Source: an uncultured Paraprevotella sp.
GTDB lineage: Bacteria > Bacteroidota > Bacteroidia > Bacteroidales > Bacteroidaceae
Assembly (NCBI GenBank): GCA_900546665.1
Contig: URDY01000002.1
Coordinates: 127,884-191,883 of the forward strand
Reading direction: 5' to 3'
DNA: 64,000 bases
Positions 1 to 9,219 of this stretch are shown piece by piece (the first letter of the stretch is position 1; every line of letters begins with the position of its first letter). The notes under the pieces were generated by a model that was given only the letters and a program-made list of their open reading frames with translations, made no database searches and was not told the origin of the DNA. Made by a program: the position numbers and the translations under genes.

Positions 1-645
1 GGACTTTATGCGATTATACCGGCCGATGGATATCACGAACTGGTTACCATCAAAAGCAAACGTATGCGTACTCCAGCTCATCTCAAGGAACGCATGATTG
101 CCATGGCCCGCCACTCCATCACAGATTTACTGCTTGACACAATCATCCAACAGAACAAACTGGATGCCGGAAGTATTTATCATCCTCAAATCAACGATAT
201 CAATCTGCGCTGCAACATGTTGCTCAATGGAACCATCGATGCGGCCTTCCTGCCGGAACCGTATGCCACACAAGCACGGGCTGCCGGACACAAAAGCATT
301 TACAGCAGCCAAAAACAACATATCCAACTGATGACCTTCATTGCCACATCAAAAGCAGTGGGTGACAAACGAAAGAAACAGCAGATTGAACTGTTAGTCA
401 AAGGATACAATCAAGCTGTAGGAGCAATCAACCAGAAAAAAAAGCAAGACAGTGTAGTCCATATCCTGAACAGCTACCCTCTGGAAACCGCCACTATAGA
501 CACACTCAAACTGCCGCAATTCAAACCGACGCATTCATTTGACAACCAACAAGTGGCCACAGCCATCCGTTTCCTAAGAAAAAGAGCACTTATCACTAAC
601 CAATACAAAGGCGATACACTCATTTCCACTCTCTTTATCAAATAA
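1..645 (+). CDS. ABC transporter substrate-binding protein, SsuA/THI5-like, 5' partial
   Basis: The reading frame is open from base 1, so the N-terminus lies outside the window; the first ATG at 64 is internal. The visible 214 residues look like the C-terminal lobe of a nitrate/taurine/thiamine-precursor type periplasmic binding protein: a segment DAAFLPEPYATQARAAG (around residues 80-96) is the usual hinge region where the second lobe contributes to ligand binding, followed by alternating helices and strands. Such proteins deliver a small ligand to an inner membrane ABC permease. The ligand cannot be told from this fragment, and the permease and ATPase genes, if present, would be upstream of the window. 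The next gene begins 6 bases after the stop, so they are probably co-transcribed. Confidence 0.6.
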   Translation, partial: GLYAIIPADGYHELVTIKSKRMRTPAHLKERMIAMARHSITDLLLDTIIQQNKLDAGSIYHPQINDINLRCNMLLNGTIDAAFLPEPYATQARAAGHKSIYSSQKQHIQLMTFIATSKAVGDKRKKQQIELLVKGYNQAVGAINQKKKQDSVVHILNSYPLETATIDTLKLPQFKPTHSFDNQQVATAIRFLRKRALITNQYKGDTLISTLFIK

Positions 646-651
646 AACGAT

Positions 652-2862
652 ATGAACCCGGACAGTTTTGATCTACTCTACAAAGATGCCGAAAAAGCAC
701 TTCTCAACAGACATCTCACAGAAGCACTCAGTTGCATACAAGGTATCCTGGCCGACACTGCAGCAGCCGAACAGCATAACGAACTGGATGCCATCCGGCA
801 AGATTATGGCATGATGCTACACTTCATGCAACAGGGCGCCAGTGATCCTGAAAGAGAAAAAATATACAAAGCTCTGATACAACGGACATTCACCTTGCTG
901 GAAGACGCCGCTCACGAGCATAAGATACGACAGAATAACAGTCTGTTTGCTGAATGCTATAAAAAAAGCCACGTAGCCGATGGGAATACCCTCGAAAACA
1001 TTGTTGCACGAATTATACTGCTGACGGATAAACTGAAAGATGACCAAACATTAACTCATCCTGAAGTTAAGCAGACTTCTTTAGAAGAAGACTATCAAAA
1101 AATATATGAACAGCTCATCACCGTTTTCAACTGGATATGGACAGAAAAAAGCATGAATACGGGAGATGCCGGCATTCTGAAAGACTTTATTTCAAATCTC
1201 GACATACGTTGGCAACCATTAGTAGTCAGTGCCATCATGCTTGGATTGTTTGAAACTTTTGATCCTCAGAAATTCCGTATCATATTGTATTTCTGTTCTT
1301 CCGATTCTGCAGAGGTCCGTGCCCGCGCCCTGATAGCCACAGTTTGGACGTACATCAAATACGAAGAAAGAATGAAGCTCTACCCTGACTTGTGCGAAGG
1401 CCTCATCTTGCTAGCTCAGGACAGCCGTATTCTTGACGAACTGGAGATTCTGCAAAGACAATGCCTGCTCAGCCTCGAAACCAAGGAAGCAGAAAAGAAA
1501 CTGCAAAACGAAATTTTCCCCGACCTGATGAAGAATAAAGGATATCAGCGTCACAAAATGGGACTGGACGAACTGGAAGACGAATTGGGGAAAGCACTGA
1601 GAGGCGAACCGAACCTGGAGTGGGAAAAAGGAAACAAGCATCTGGCTGACAATATGAAAAAAATCATTGAGATGGGCAAAGAAGGCATTGATATCAATCT
1701 GGGTACCTTCTCTGCATTAAAAGGTTATGCCTTTTTCCGTCATACAGCCAACTGGTTCATGCCGTTCGACAAAAATCATCCTGACATCAACCGGATTTTC
1801 GCCAACCAGACCAGTTCACCGCTTGAAATGCTGATCGGTACAGGCAACTTCTGCGACTCGGACAAATACTCGCTCTGCATGATGCTATCGCAAATCATGC
1901 CCACGCAACGCGACCTTATGATGTCGCAGTTCAGTGCACAACTGGAAGGCAACGAAGATACAATCAAGGATATTGCAACAGAGAATCTGAGCATTCCCAA
2001 TATCTACCGCAATTACATGCAGAACCTTTACCGCTTCTTCAAATTATATCCCCAAAGAAGTCAATTTACGGATCCATTCAAAGCTGATTTGCTTTTTACA
2101 AGTTATCCGATACTGAAAAGAATCATTTCCACACCGGTTTACCTTACCGGAATGACTGATTTTCTGATTAAACGGAAATGCTATAAGGATGCCATCAGTT
2201 ACATTGAGGAAGTATTACAAACCGAAACTGCTACTGCAGAGCTACTGCAGAAAATGGCATTCTGTTACCAGCGTACAGAAAATCCGAGCAAAGCCATATT
2301 CTATTATCAACAGGCAGACCTGCTCAATCCGGACAATGCATGGATTCTCAAACAGATGTATCTGTGTTATTCTGCCATGGATAAATATGAACAGGCCCTG
2401 AACTGTCTTGAGAAACTGGGTGAAACAACGGCCAATGACGCACGCCTGCTTTCTGAAACCGGTCTGTGTCTGATGCAGCTCAACAGATTTGAAGAAGCAG
2501 CCAAACGTTTTTACCAACTGGAATACAACGGCGAGAAAGTCATACCTTCCTGGCGTGCAATTGCATGGTGTAACTTCAAGATGAACCGTTACGAACAGGC
2601 CGAAAAATATTACCGCAAATTACTGGATCACGAAAAGGCTACTTGGGAAGACTTTCTCAACGCCGGACATACTGCCTGGTGTGCAGGGAACATACGTGAA
2701 GCCGTCGGACTTTATCGGCAATATATCCGAAAATACCGGCCGGAACACAACGAATCATACCTTCAGCCCTTTGATAACGATCGGGATGAACTGATCGGAC
2801 ATGGTATTGACGAATTGGATATCTGCCTGATGCGTGATTGCCTGATCAGTGAAAACGAATAA
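652..2862 (+). CDS. Tetratricopeptide repeat protein, 736 aa
   Basis: Large cytoplasmic protein with no signal peptide or membrane segment. The C-terminal third (about residues 505-700) shows several 34-residue helix-turn-helix units typical of TPRs, for example AFCYQRTENPSKAIFYYQQA and AWCNFKMNRYEQAEKYYRKL. The first 500 residues are helical and of no family I recognise. TPR arrays are protein-binding scaffolds; a partner cannot be named. It follows the binding-protein gene by 6 bases and is followed by a bidirectional terminator, so it is the last gene of that transcript. Function is unknown; a link to transport is only suggested by the neighbour. Confidence 0.75.
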   Translation: MNPDSFDLLYKDAEKALLNRHLTEALSCIQGILADTAAAEQHNELDAIRQDYGMMLHFMQQGASDPEREKIYKALIQRTFTLLEDAAHEHKIRQNNSLFAECYKKSHVADGNTLENIVARIILLTDKLKDDQTLTHPEVKQTSLEEDYQKIYEQLITVFNWIWTEKSMNTGDAGILKDFISNLDIRWQPLVVSAIMLGLFETFDPQKFRIILYFCSSDSAEVRARALIATVWTYIKYEERMKLYPDLCEGLILLAQDSRILDELEILQRQCLLSLETKEAEKKLQNEIFPDLMKNKGYQRHKMGLDELEDELGKALRGEPNLEWEKGNKHLADNMKKIIEMGKEGIDINLGTFSALKGYAFFRHTANWFMPFDKNHPDINRIFANQTSSPLEMLIGTGNFCDSDKYSLCMMLSQIMPTQRDLMMSQFSAQLEGNEDTIKDIATENLSIPNIYRNYMQNLYRFFKLYPQRSQFTDPFKADLLFTSYPILKRIISTPVYLTGMTDFLIKRKCYKDAISYIEEVLQTETATAELLQKMAFCYQRTENPSKAIFYYQQADLLNPDNAWILKQMYLCYSAMDKYEQALNCLEKLGETTANDARLLSETGLCLMQLNRFEEAAKRFYQLEYNGEKVIPSWRAIAWCNFKMNRYEQAEKYYRKLLDHEKATWEDFLNAGHTAWCAGNIREAVGLYRQYIRKYRPEHNESYLQPFDNDRDELIGHGIDELDICLMRDCLISENE

Positions 2863-2881
2863 ATATTTAACAAGCCGTTTC

Positions 2882-2917
2882 AAAGAGCCCTTTTTAGTTT
2901 ATGGAAGGGCTCTTTTT
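2882..2917. terminator. Bidirectional terminator between TPR gene and phospholipase D gene
   Basis: Inverted repeat AAAGAGCCCTT / AAGGGCTCTTT with a 12-base loop, flanked by A-rich sequence on the left and a T-run on the right. It lies between two convergent genes and can serve both. Confidence 0.85.
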
Positions 2918-2937
2918 ATTTGTTATTGCCTTCCTCG

Positions 2938-4212
2938 TCAGATTAACGGAGACAAAAAATGAAAGAACCACCCCTTGATACGTTGCCCCAAGGTACGACG
3001 TTCTTTCCAATTTTCAGGTGTAAGCAATGTTGACTTTTTCTTGTCGGCCTCAAATATGGTCTGCAACCGATTGGTCGTAGGACGATCGAAAATAAATGTA
3101 TTCACCTCATAATCATATTTCAGACTTCTGCTATTCAGGTTGGCAGAACCGACTGTACAAAACGAACTGTCCACCATCATCACCTTGGAATGATGAAACC
3201 CATCTTCATAATAATAAATCTCTGCCCCACGCTTCATCAATTTACGCGCATAATAAGCCGACACATCCGGCGTTACTTTCACGTCACATTTAGTAGATAA
3301 CATGATTTCCAGCCTTACCCCTCTATCCAACGCACGATAGAGCGCTTTGCGTACGCTCCTGACCAAGGTAAAGTACGGATTGACGATCTGTATGCAACTG
3401 TCGGCATTGTCTATGGAATGAATATAGGCTTTTCTGATAGCTGTGGGTGTTTTACGCGGCACACGGTCAACAACAGCAATCAGCTTATGTCCAGCTGTAG
3501 AATCCATATCCGGTTTCAATCCTGCAAAAAAAACCGTATGAAGTGAATCTGTCAAATATTCCGTACTGTCAATCTTTTCACCTCCACATCTTTCCCACAT
3601 ATCACAAAAAATATCTCGATACGCCGGCACAATATCACCTTCAACCCGTAAATGCATATCCCGCCACTGTCCTATTTCAGGCTTACCATGGATATAATAA
3701 TCGGCCACATTCATACCTCCGGTATAAACGATCTGTCCGTCAATGACAACAATCTTTCGGTGGTCGCGGTGGAAAGCGTGATTAATCCATGGAAACACCA
3801 CCGGATCAAATACCTGCACATCCAACCCGTTTCCCTGCATATGACGCATTTTCCGTTTTCTTAAAGGCTGGTCATTACTGACATTGCCAAAATCATCATA
3901 AATGACCCTGACTTTAACCCCTTCACTGACTTTTTTGGACAGAAGCCGAAACAATGCATTACCGATAGAATCGTTTCGAAAATTGAAATATTCCAAATAA
4001 ACATAACGGCGAGCCTGGGATATTGATTTAAATAAATCATCAAATTTCTCCTGACCGCTGGGCAGAAGAACGACTTTATTCTTTTCCGAAATTTCAGCTC
4101 CGTTATCCTTTAATAAAGAAACAGTCAGCGAATCACAGCACACTGATTGTGCAAAAAGTAAGGGATGTATCCATAACATCCCTATCAAAAACAAAACAAC
4201 ACTTTTCTTCAT
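2938..4212 (-). CDS. Phospholipase D / cardiolipin synthase family protein
   Basis: Protein of 424 residues with two HKD motifs, HRKIVVID (about residue 152) and HSKVMMVD (about residue 342), each followed by the usual GG or GSAN segment. These mark the phospholipase D superfamily; the two-HKD layout without large extra domains fits a cardiolipin synthase that joins two phosphatidylglycerols. The N-terminus is MKKSVVLFLIGMLWIHPLLF followed by AQS, which looks like a cleavable signal or single anchor, unlike E. coli ClsA with two membrane segments, so the active site probably faces the periplasm. I chose the ATG at 4212 rather than one 27 bases upstream because the signal peptide begins there. 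It lies 68 bases downstream of kdsD on the same strand and may be co-transcribed. A nuclease or other phosphodiesterase role is possible. Confidence 0.75.
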   Translation of the reverse strand: MKKSVVLFLIGMLWIHPLLFAQSVCCDSLTVSLLKDNGAEISEKNKVVLLPSGQEKFDDLFKSISQARRYVYLEYFNFRNDSIGNALFRLLSKKVSEGVKVRVIYDDFGNVSNDQPLRKRKMRHMQGNGLDVQVFDPVVFPWINHAFHRDHRKIVVIDGQIVYTGGMNVADYYIHGKPEIGQWRDMHLRVEGDIVPAYRDIFCDMWERCGGEKIDSTEYLTDSLHTVFFAGLKPDMDSTAGHKLIAVVDRVPRKTPTAIRKAYIHSIDNADSCIQIVNPYFTLVRSVRKALYRALDRGVRLEIMLSTKCDVKVTPDVSAYYARKLMKRGAEIYYYEDGFHHSKVMMVDSSFCTVGSANLNSRSLKYDYEVNTFIFDRPTTNRLQTIFEADKKKSTLLTPENWKERRTLGQRIKGWFFHFLSPLI

Positions 4213-4280
4213 TTCCTGAATTCCTTTCCGCACAGCCACCCGACGGGGTTGTGCTGACTGCTCCCAACAGTCGTTTTACC

Positions 4281-5231
4281 TTAAAACATACAACTGAAAT
4301 GATCTACTACACCCAGCAAATGATTCTCATCATCTACCACCAATACGGTATGGATCATATTCTTATGCATGATTTTCTGTATATCTGCTATTTTGGTATC
4401 CGGTGACACACACTTGGGCTTTCGTGTCATCACGGCACTGACCGGCACATTAAAAAACTTGTCCTTCAGACTTTCCATTGCCCTACGTACATCACCGTCT
4501 GTAATCAGCCCCACAATCTTATGATCTACTTCAGCCACACATAATCCCAACTTTCCTTTGCTAACATGAATAATAGCCTCACCAAGACTCATTTCAGGCG
4601 GTATGACCGGAAGGTCATTGCTCCTCATCACATCACGAGCAGTCGTCAGTAACCGTTTACCCAATGTTCCTCCGGGGTGGAACTGGGCAAAATCCTTGGC
4701 TTCAAAATGTCTCATCTCAATCAGTGCACAAGCCAACGCATCCCCCATAGCCAATGTGGCGGTAGTTGACGAGGTTGGCGCCAGATTAAGCGGACAGGCT
4801 TCTTTACGTACCCTGACATCCAGGTGACACGTGGCATACTTGGCCAAAAGAGATTCCGGATTTCCGGAAATACCTATCAAAGGAATATGATGTTCAAGCA
4901 GGTAAGGCACAAAACGCAGCAATTCGTCAGTCTGTCCTGAATTGGAAATGGCTATCACCACGTCATTCACCGTCATTACTCCCAAATCGCCATGAAACAC
5001 ATCAAGCGGATTTATGAAAAAGGCTGGTGTACCCGTACTGGACAACGTAGCTGCCATCTTGGCTCCAATATGCCCGCTTTTGCCCACTCCGGTTATAATA
5101 ACCTTACCGCTACATTTCAAAATCAAATTGACAGCCTCATCAAAGTGGTCATCAAGCTGGGGTATCAGGTCTAAAATAGCCTGTGCCTCGTCCTTGAAAC
5201 ATTTTATGGCTATATCCCGTATTTTTGTCAT
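4281..5231 (-). CDS. kdsD: Arabinose-5-phosphate isomerase (SIS plus two CBS domains)
   Basis: Interconverts D-ribulose 5-phosphate and D-arabinose 5-phosphate, the first step of Kdo synthesis for lipopolysaccharide. The 316-residue protein has an N-terminal sugar isomerase (SIS) domain with ITGVGKSGHIGAKMAATLSS and the AISNSGQTDELL phosphosugar-binding loop, and two C-terminal CBS domains (about residues 205-315, including LITDGDVRRAM). Size and domain order match KdsD/KpsF. Its start codon overlaps the end of kdsA by 4 bases, so the enzyme making arabinose 5-phosphate is translationally coupled to the enzyme that uses it. Confidence 0.92.
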   Translation of the reverse strand: MTKIRDIAIKCFKDEAQAILDLIPQLDDHFDEAVNLILKCSGKVIITGVGKSGHIGAKMAATLSSTGTPAFFINPLDVFHGDLGVMTVNDVVIAISNSGQTDELLRFVPYLLEHHIPLIGISGNPESLLAKYATCHLDVRVRKEACPLNLAPTSSTTATLAMGDALACALIEMRHFEAKDFAQFHPGGTLGKRLLTTARDVMRSNDLPVIPPEMSLGEAIIHVSKGKLGLCVAEVDHKIVGLITDGDVRRAMESLKDKFFNVPVSAVMTRKPKCVSPDTKIADIQKIMHKNMIHTVLVVDDENHLLGVVDHFSCMF

Positions 5232-5980
5232 AACAATGAGGTTATTACAGATTTAAGATCTTTCAGATACAACATATTAGGACCGTCACTCAAAGCTTTC
5301 TCCGGATCCGGATGGGTCTCAAAAAAGTAGCCATTGGCTCCGAAAGCCTTTGCAGCCAAAGCCATGGCAGGTACAAACTCACGGTTACCTCCCGTTTTTC
5401 CTCCTGCTGCACCAGGACGTTGAACCGAATGCGTACAATCCATGATAACTCTGGGCACAAAAGTTTTCATATCAGGTATATTGCGGAAATCAACAACCAG
5501 ATTATTATAACCATAGATATTTCCCCGTTCGGTCAACCATACTTCACTGCATCCGCTTTCACGCGCTTTTTCTACAGGATACTGCATGTCAAGACCAGAA
5601 AGGAATTGCGCTTTCTTTATATTAACGATCTTTCCTGTCTGGGCAGCAGCAACCAACAGATCCGTCTGACGACAAAGAAATGCGGGAATCTGTATCACAT
5701 CCACCACTTCTCCCACAGGAGCAGCCTGCACACTTTCATGAATATCAGTAAGAAGTTTCAGACCATATTTTTCCTTGATATCATTAAGCATTACCAAGCC
5801 TTTTTCCAGTCCCGGTCCACGAAAAGAACGAATGGAAGTTCTGTTGGCCTTGTCAAAGGAAGCCTTGAAATAAATTTCCACACCCAGTTTCTGCTTCAAA
5901 CGAACCAATTCTCGGGCTACTGTATCCAATAAATCCGCAGATTCTATCACGCACGGACCTGCTATAAATATAGGGTTCAT
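5228..5980 (-). CDS. kdsA: 3-deoxy-8-phosphooctulonate (Kdo-8-P) synthase
   Basis: Condenses phosphoenolpyruvate with D-arabinose 5-phosphate. Family marks include IAGPCVIES at the very N-terminus, FKASFDKANRTS, LTDIHE, IQIPAFLCRQTDLL, and the C-terminal metal/substrate segments DCTHSVQRPG and ETHPDP. I chose the ATG at 5980 (250 aa) because a -7 box lies at 6009-6016, only about 30 bases upstream, which excludes the longer frame starting at 6103. The protein is slightly shorter than the E. coli enzyme (284 aa), mainly at the N-terminus. First gene of kdsA-kdsD. Confidence 0.93.
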   Translation of the reverse strand: MNPIFIAGPCVIESADLLDTVARELVRLKQKLGVEIYFKASFDKANRTSIRSFRGPGLEKGLVMLNDIKEKYGLKLLTDIHESVQAAPVGEVVDVIQIPAFLCRQTDLLVAAAQTGKIVNIKKAQFLSGLDMQYPVEKARESGCSEVWLTERGNIYGYNNLVVDFRNIPDMKTFVPRVIMDCTHSVQRPGAAGGKTGGNREFVPAMALAAKAFGANGYFFETHPDPEKALSDGPNMLYLKDLKSVITSLL

Positions 5981-6008
5981 TTTTAAATTCTTTAGTTTAT
6001 GTTTCCTA

Positions 6009-6016
6009 CAAAGATA
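6009..6016 (-). promoter_or_regulatory. -7 box of kdsA promoter
   Basis: TATCTTTG on the minus strand, an exact match to the Bacteroidota TAnnTTTG -7 element. It decides the kdsA start. Confidence 0.7.
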
Positions 6017-6251
6017 ATTAATATTCATTGAAATATGAAATTTAAGGAAATAGAAATAAGTACAGGCGACATTTTGAACAATCTTCAATCTGTCAAGAAA
6101 CACCTTACTCGTCTCTTTTTTCCATAATCCATTGGTCAGGAACAGACCAAAGCGTCTATTATTTTACTTTGATATTACAACGTTGCTTTCAGTTCTTTCA
6201 GTATTAATGGTCAGACTGTTTTCTATAATGGTTAAAAATACAAAAAAACTC

Positions 6252-6282
6252 TTTGTAAGTAAAAATATTATTTGCATCTTTG
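6252..6282 (+). promoter_or_regulatory. Promoter of the MaoC-like gene
   Basis: TTTG at 6252-6255, a 19-base spacer and CATCTTTG at 6275-6282 (one mismatch to TAnnTTTG). This puts the transcript start near 6288, before the ATG at 6328. Confidence 0.6.
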
Positions 6283-6327
6283 TTTTACCTAAAAACACGG
6301 AATGTACTAATCAAAAAACAAAAGTAT

Positions 6328-6795
6328 ATGAGTAAACTTATTATTAACTCCTACGAAGATTTCGAGAAACATGTTGGTCAACAGCTGGGAGTATCTGATT
6401 ATCTGAAAGTAGATCAGGATCGCATCAATCTGTTTGCCGATGCTACATTGGATCATCAATGGATCCACGTAGACACAGAACGTGCCAAGACTGAAAGTCC
6501 ATTCAAAAGTACAATCGTGCATGGCTATCTGACACTTTCTCTTCTGCCTTACCTTTGGAATCAGATCATAGAAGTCAATAACCTGAAAATGATGATCAAT
6601 TATGGATTGGACAAGATGAAATTCGGCCAGGCTGTACTTAGTGGTCAAAGCGTACGCCTGACAACCAAACTGGAAACTCTGACTAATCTGAGAGGTGCAG
6701 TAAAAGCTGAGATCAAATTTACGATTGACATTCAGGAGACCGGTAAAAAAGCACTTGAAGGTACTGCAATATTTATTTATTATTTCAACAATTAA
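6328..6795 (+). CDS. MaoC-like hot-dog dehydratase
   Basis: Protein of 155 residues with the single hot-dog fold of the MaoC / R-specific enoyl-CoA hydratase family. The catalytic Asp and His are visible in the hydratase motif: FADATLDHQWIHVDTERAK (about residues 31-49), then HGYLTLSLLP after it. The likely reaction is hydration of a trans-2-enoyl thioester to the R-3-hydroxyacyl form; the chain length and carrier (CoA or ACP) cannot be read from sequence. The ATG at 6328 is preferred over 6280, which lies inside the promoter. It stands alone between kdsA (divergent) and proS (convergent). Confidence 0.8.
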   Translation: MSKLIINSYEDFEKHVGQQLGVSDYLKVDQDRINLFADATLDHQWIHVDTERAKTESPFKSTIVHGYLTLSLLPYLWNQIIEVNNLKMMINYGLDKMKFGQAVLSGQSVRLTTKLETLTNLRGAVKAEIKFTIDIQETGKKALEGTAIFIYYFNN

Positions 6796-6811
6796 ATATC
6801 AGCATAAAAAA

Positions 6812-6866
6812 ATAAAAAACATCCGCAACTCGAGAAGCTTTTGGGTTGCGGATGTTTATTTTTTGC
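6812..6866. terminator. Bidirectional terminator between MaoC gene and proS
   Basis: Stem AACATCCGCAAC / GTTGCGGATGTT (6818-6829 with 6845-6856), A-run on the left and T-run on the right; serves two convergent genes. Confidence 0.88.
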
Positions 6867-6894
6867 TTCAGACTTTCCGTCTGACCAATTCACG

Positions 6895-8376
6895 TTAATA
6901 TGAGCGGGCAATCAGCACACGGTATTTGGCCGGTTTACCTGAAACCATATCAATTCCCGGTGTCTGCTCAAAGTCGAAAGGCACACAACGTATAGTAGCC
7001 TGAGTATCTTCCTTGATCTTTGCTTCTGTTTCGGGCGTTCCGTCCCAATGACACAGGAAGAAGCCACCGTCCTTCACGCGCTCCTTGAATTCTTCATAAT
7101 TATCGCATTCATAGATTCTCTCGTCACGATAGTTTTTAGCCTTACGATAAATGTTTTCCTGAATTTCATCAAGAAGAGCCTTTACATATTCCTCAATACC
7201 ATCGCAACTGCGTGTTTCCTTTTCAAGGGTATCACGACGCATCACTTCAATCGTATTGTTTTCCAAATCACGACCTCCCATAACCAGACGTACAGGAATA
7301 CCTTTAAGCTCATAATCAGCAAACTTGAATCCCGGACGTTTGTTATCGGCATTGTCATACTTCACTGAGATACCCATTGCCTTGAGTTTGTCAACCATAC
7401 CAGCCACTTTTGCATCAATGGCCTGAAGCTGTTCTGCACTTCTGTAAATCGGTACGATAACAACCTGTATAGGTGCCAATTTTGGAGGCAACACCAAACC
7501 ATTATCGTCTGAATGCGTCATAATCAACGCACCCATCAGGCGGGTTGACACACCCCATGAAGTAGCCCAGGCATATTCCAACTTATTGTCCTTATTGATA
7601 AACTGCACGTTGAATGCCTTTCCGAAATTCTGACCGAGGAAATGCGAAGTACCACTCTGCAAAGCCTTTCCATCCTGCATCATGGCCTCAATGGTGTAAG
7701 TATCCAATGCACCAGCAAAACGTTCTGTCTCGCTCTTAACACCCTGCATAACAGGAACTGCCATATACTGTTCTGCAAAGTCAGCATAAACCTTCAGCAT
7801 CTGCTTGGCACGCGCCTCAGCTTCCTCACGTGTAGCATGTGCCGTATGTCCCTCCTGCCACAGGAATTCTGCAGTACGCAAGAACAGACGTGTTCTCATC
7901 TCCCATCTCATGACATTACACCACTGGTTGCATAAAATAGGAAGGTCTCTGTAACTCTGAATCCAGTTACGGTAGGTATTCCATATAATAGTTTCTGAAG
8001 TAGGACGAATAATCAGTTCTTCCTCAAGTTTGGCTTCGGGGTCGACTACTACACCTGTCTTGTCTTCATTAGTCTTAAGACGGTAATGGGTAACTACCGC
8101 ACATTCCTTGGCAAATCCTTCCACATGCTCTGCTTCCTTGCTCAAAAAAGACTTCGGAATCAGAAGAGGGAAATAAGCATTCTGTACACCTGTTTCCTTA
8201 AACTTGTCATCGAGCACGCGCTGCATCTTTTCCCATATAGCATAACCATAAGGCTTTATCACCATACAACCTCGCACATCTGCCTGCTCTGCCAGATCTG
8301 CTTTCACCACCAATTCGTTATACCACTGGGAATAATTTTCACTCCTTTTGGTTAAATTTTTAAGTTCTATTGCCAT
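6895..8376 (-). CDS. proS: Proline-tRNA ligase, archaeal/eukaryotic type (no insertion domain)
   Basis: Charges tRNA-Pro. The 493-residue protein has class II motifs: motif 2 in [14 protein letters not shown], and motif 3 in [14 protein letters not shown]. The catalytic core is followed by an anticodon-binding domain (about residues 285-385) and a C-terminal domain ending in Tyr (ARSY), as in the archaeal-type enzyme. The editing insertion of the E. coli type (about 180 residues) is absent. This form is usual in Bacteroidota. A -7 box at 8401-8408 gives a short leader. Confidence 0.93.
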   Translation of the reverse strand: MAIELKNLTKRSENYSQWYNELVVKADLAEQADVRGCMVIKPYGYAIWEKMQRVLDDKFKETGVQNAYFPLLIPKSFLSKEAEHVEGFAKECAVVTHYRLKTNEDKTGVVVDPEAKLEEELIIRPTSETIIWNTYRNWIQSYRDLPILCNQWCNVMRWEMRTRLFLRTAEFLWQEGHTAHATREEAEARAKQMLKVYADFAEQYMAVPVMQGVKSETERFAGALDTYTIEAMMQDGKALQSGTSHFLGQNFGKAFNVQFINKDNKLEYAWATSWGVSTRLMGALIMTHSDDNGLVLPPKLAPIQVVIVPIYRSAEQLQAIDAKVAGMVDKLKAMGISVKYDNADNKRPGFKFADYELKGIPVRLVMGGRDLENNTIEVMRRDTLEKETRSCDGIEEYVKALLDEIQENIYRKAKNYRDERIYECDNYEEFKERVKDGGFFLCHWDGTPETEAKIKEDTQATIRCVPFDFEQTPGIDMVSGKPAKYRVLIARSY

Positions 8377-8400
8377 AATTCATTATCTATAAATTTAATG

Positions 8401-8408
8401 CAAAATTA
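8401..8408 (-). promoter_or_regulatory. -7 box of proS promoter
   Basis: TAATTTTG on the minus strand, 25 bases from the proS start; back to back with the promoter of the lipoprotein gene. Confidence 0.65.
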
Positions 8409-8451
8409 CAAAAAAACTTTATTATAATTGCTCATATCAAAATAAAATGTC

Positions 8452-8459
8452 TAATTTTG
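8452..8459 (+). promoter_or_regulatory. -7 box of OmpA-like lipoprotein gene
   Basis: TAATTTTG, exact fit to TAnnTTTG, 28 bases before the ATG at 8488. Confidence 0.65.
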
Positions 8460-8487
8460 CAACGTTTAAATAATAAAATGTATAACT

Positions 8488-9210
8488 ATGAAAAGTTTAA
8501 AATTCACGGCGCTAGTATTATGCGCCAGCATGTTGTTGAGCAGTTGTAACATGAACAATACCGGTAAAGGATCACTTATCGGAGCAGGCGGTGGTGCTGC
8601 ATTAGGCAGTGTTATCGGTGCTTTGGCTTCAAACAATAAAGGTAAAGGTGCCGGCATCGGTGCTGCAGTAGGTTCAGCTGTTGGTGCAGGAGTTGGTGCT
8701 CTTATCGGTAAGAAGATGGACAAAGCCAAAGCTGCTGCAGAAGAAGTAGAAAACGCACAGGTTGAAAGCGTAACGGACGCCAATGGACTGCAGGCTGTCA
8801 AGGTGACTTTCGATTCTGGTATTTTGTTTGCTACCAGCAGTTCTTCTTTGAGCAGCAATGCCACTGCATCTTTGGCTAAATTCGCCAGCACAGTATTGAA
8901 TGTCAATAAGGATATGGATGTAGCCATCAAGGGTTACACTGATAACCAGCCTTGGAAGAACAGTACAGCAGCAGAAAGCGTACAGAAGAATCTGAATCTG
9001 TCAAAGCAGCGTGCAGAGGCTGTATCCAGCTATCTGAAACAATGCGGTGTAAGTTCTTCACAGATCGCATCAGTTGAAGGTCTGGGAGAAGCTGATCCTG
9101 TAGCTGACAATTCTACAAAAGCCGGACAGGAACAGAATCGCCGTGTGGAAATCTACCTGTATGCCAGCCAGGCTATGATCGAAGCTGCTCAGGCTCAAAG
9201 CGGAAACTAA
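8488..9210 (+). CDS. OmpA-family lipoprotein with glycine-zipper domain
   Basis: The N-terminus MKSLKFTALVLCASMLLSSC ends in a lipobox, so the mature protein of about 220 residues is lipid-anchored at Cys20. Residues 28-75 form a glycine-zipper segment with repeated GxxxG pairs (GAGGGAALGSVIGAL, GAAVGSAVGAGVGALIG) that may insert in or lie along a membrane. The C-terminal half (about 105-230) is an OmpA/MotB-type peptidoglycan-binding domain, with IKGYTDNQPW and a closing NRRVEIYLY. It probably tethers the outer membrane to the cell wall. mtgA starts 9 bases downstream, and a strong terminator lies inside the first codons of mtgA, so this gene should be expressed much more highly than mtgA. 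Confidence 0.88.
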   Translation: MKSLKFTALVLCASMLLSSCNMNNTGKGSLIGAGGGAALGSVIGALASNNKGKGAGIGAAVGSAVGAGVGALIGKKMDKAKAAAEEVENAQVESVTDANGLQAVKVTFDSGILFATSSSSLSSNATASLAKFASTVLNVNKDMDVAIKGYTDNQPWKNSTAAESVQKNLNLSKQRAEAVSSYLKQCGVSSSQIASVEGLGEADPVADNSTKAGQEQNRRVEIYLYASQAMIEAAQAQSGN

Positions 9211-9219
9211 TTTCAGACA

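Noticed and set aside
5981..6103. Longer N-terminus for KdsA from ATG 6103.
   Set aside because: The -7 box at 6009-6016 lies within this extension and the added residues do not look like KdsA.
6132..6335. 67-codon plus-strand frame before the MaoC gene.
   Set aside because: It runs through the promoter of the MaoC gene, has odd composition and ends after the real ATG in another frame.
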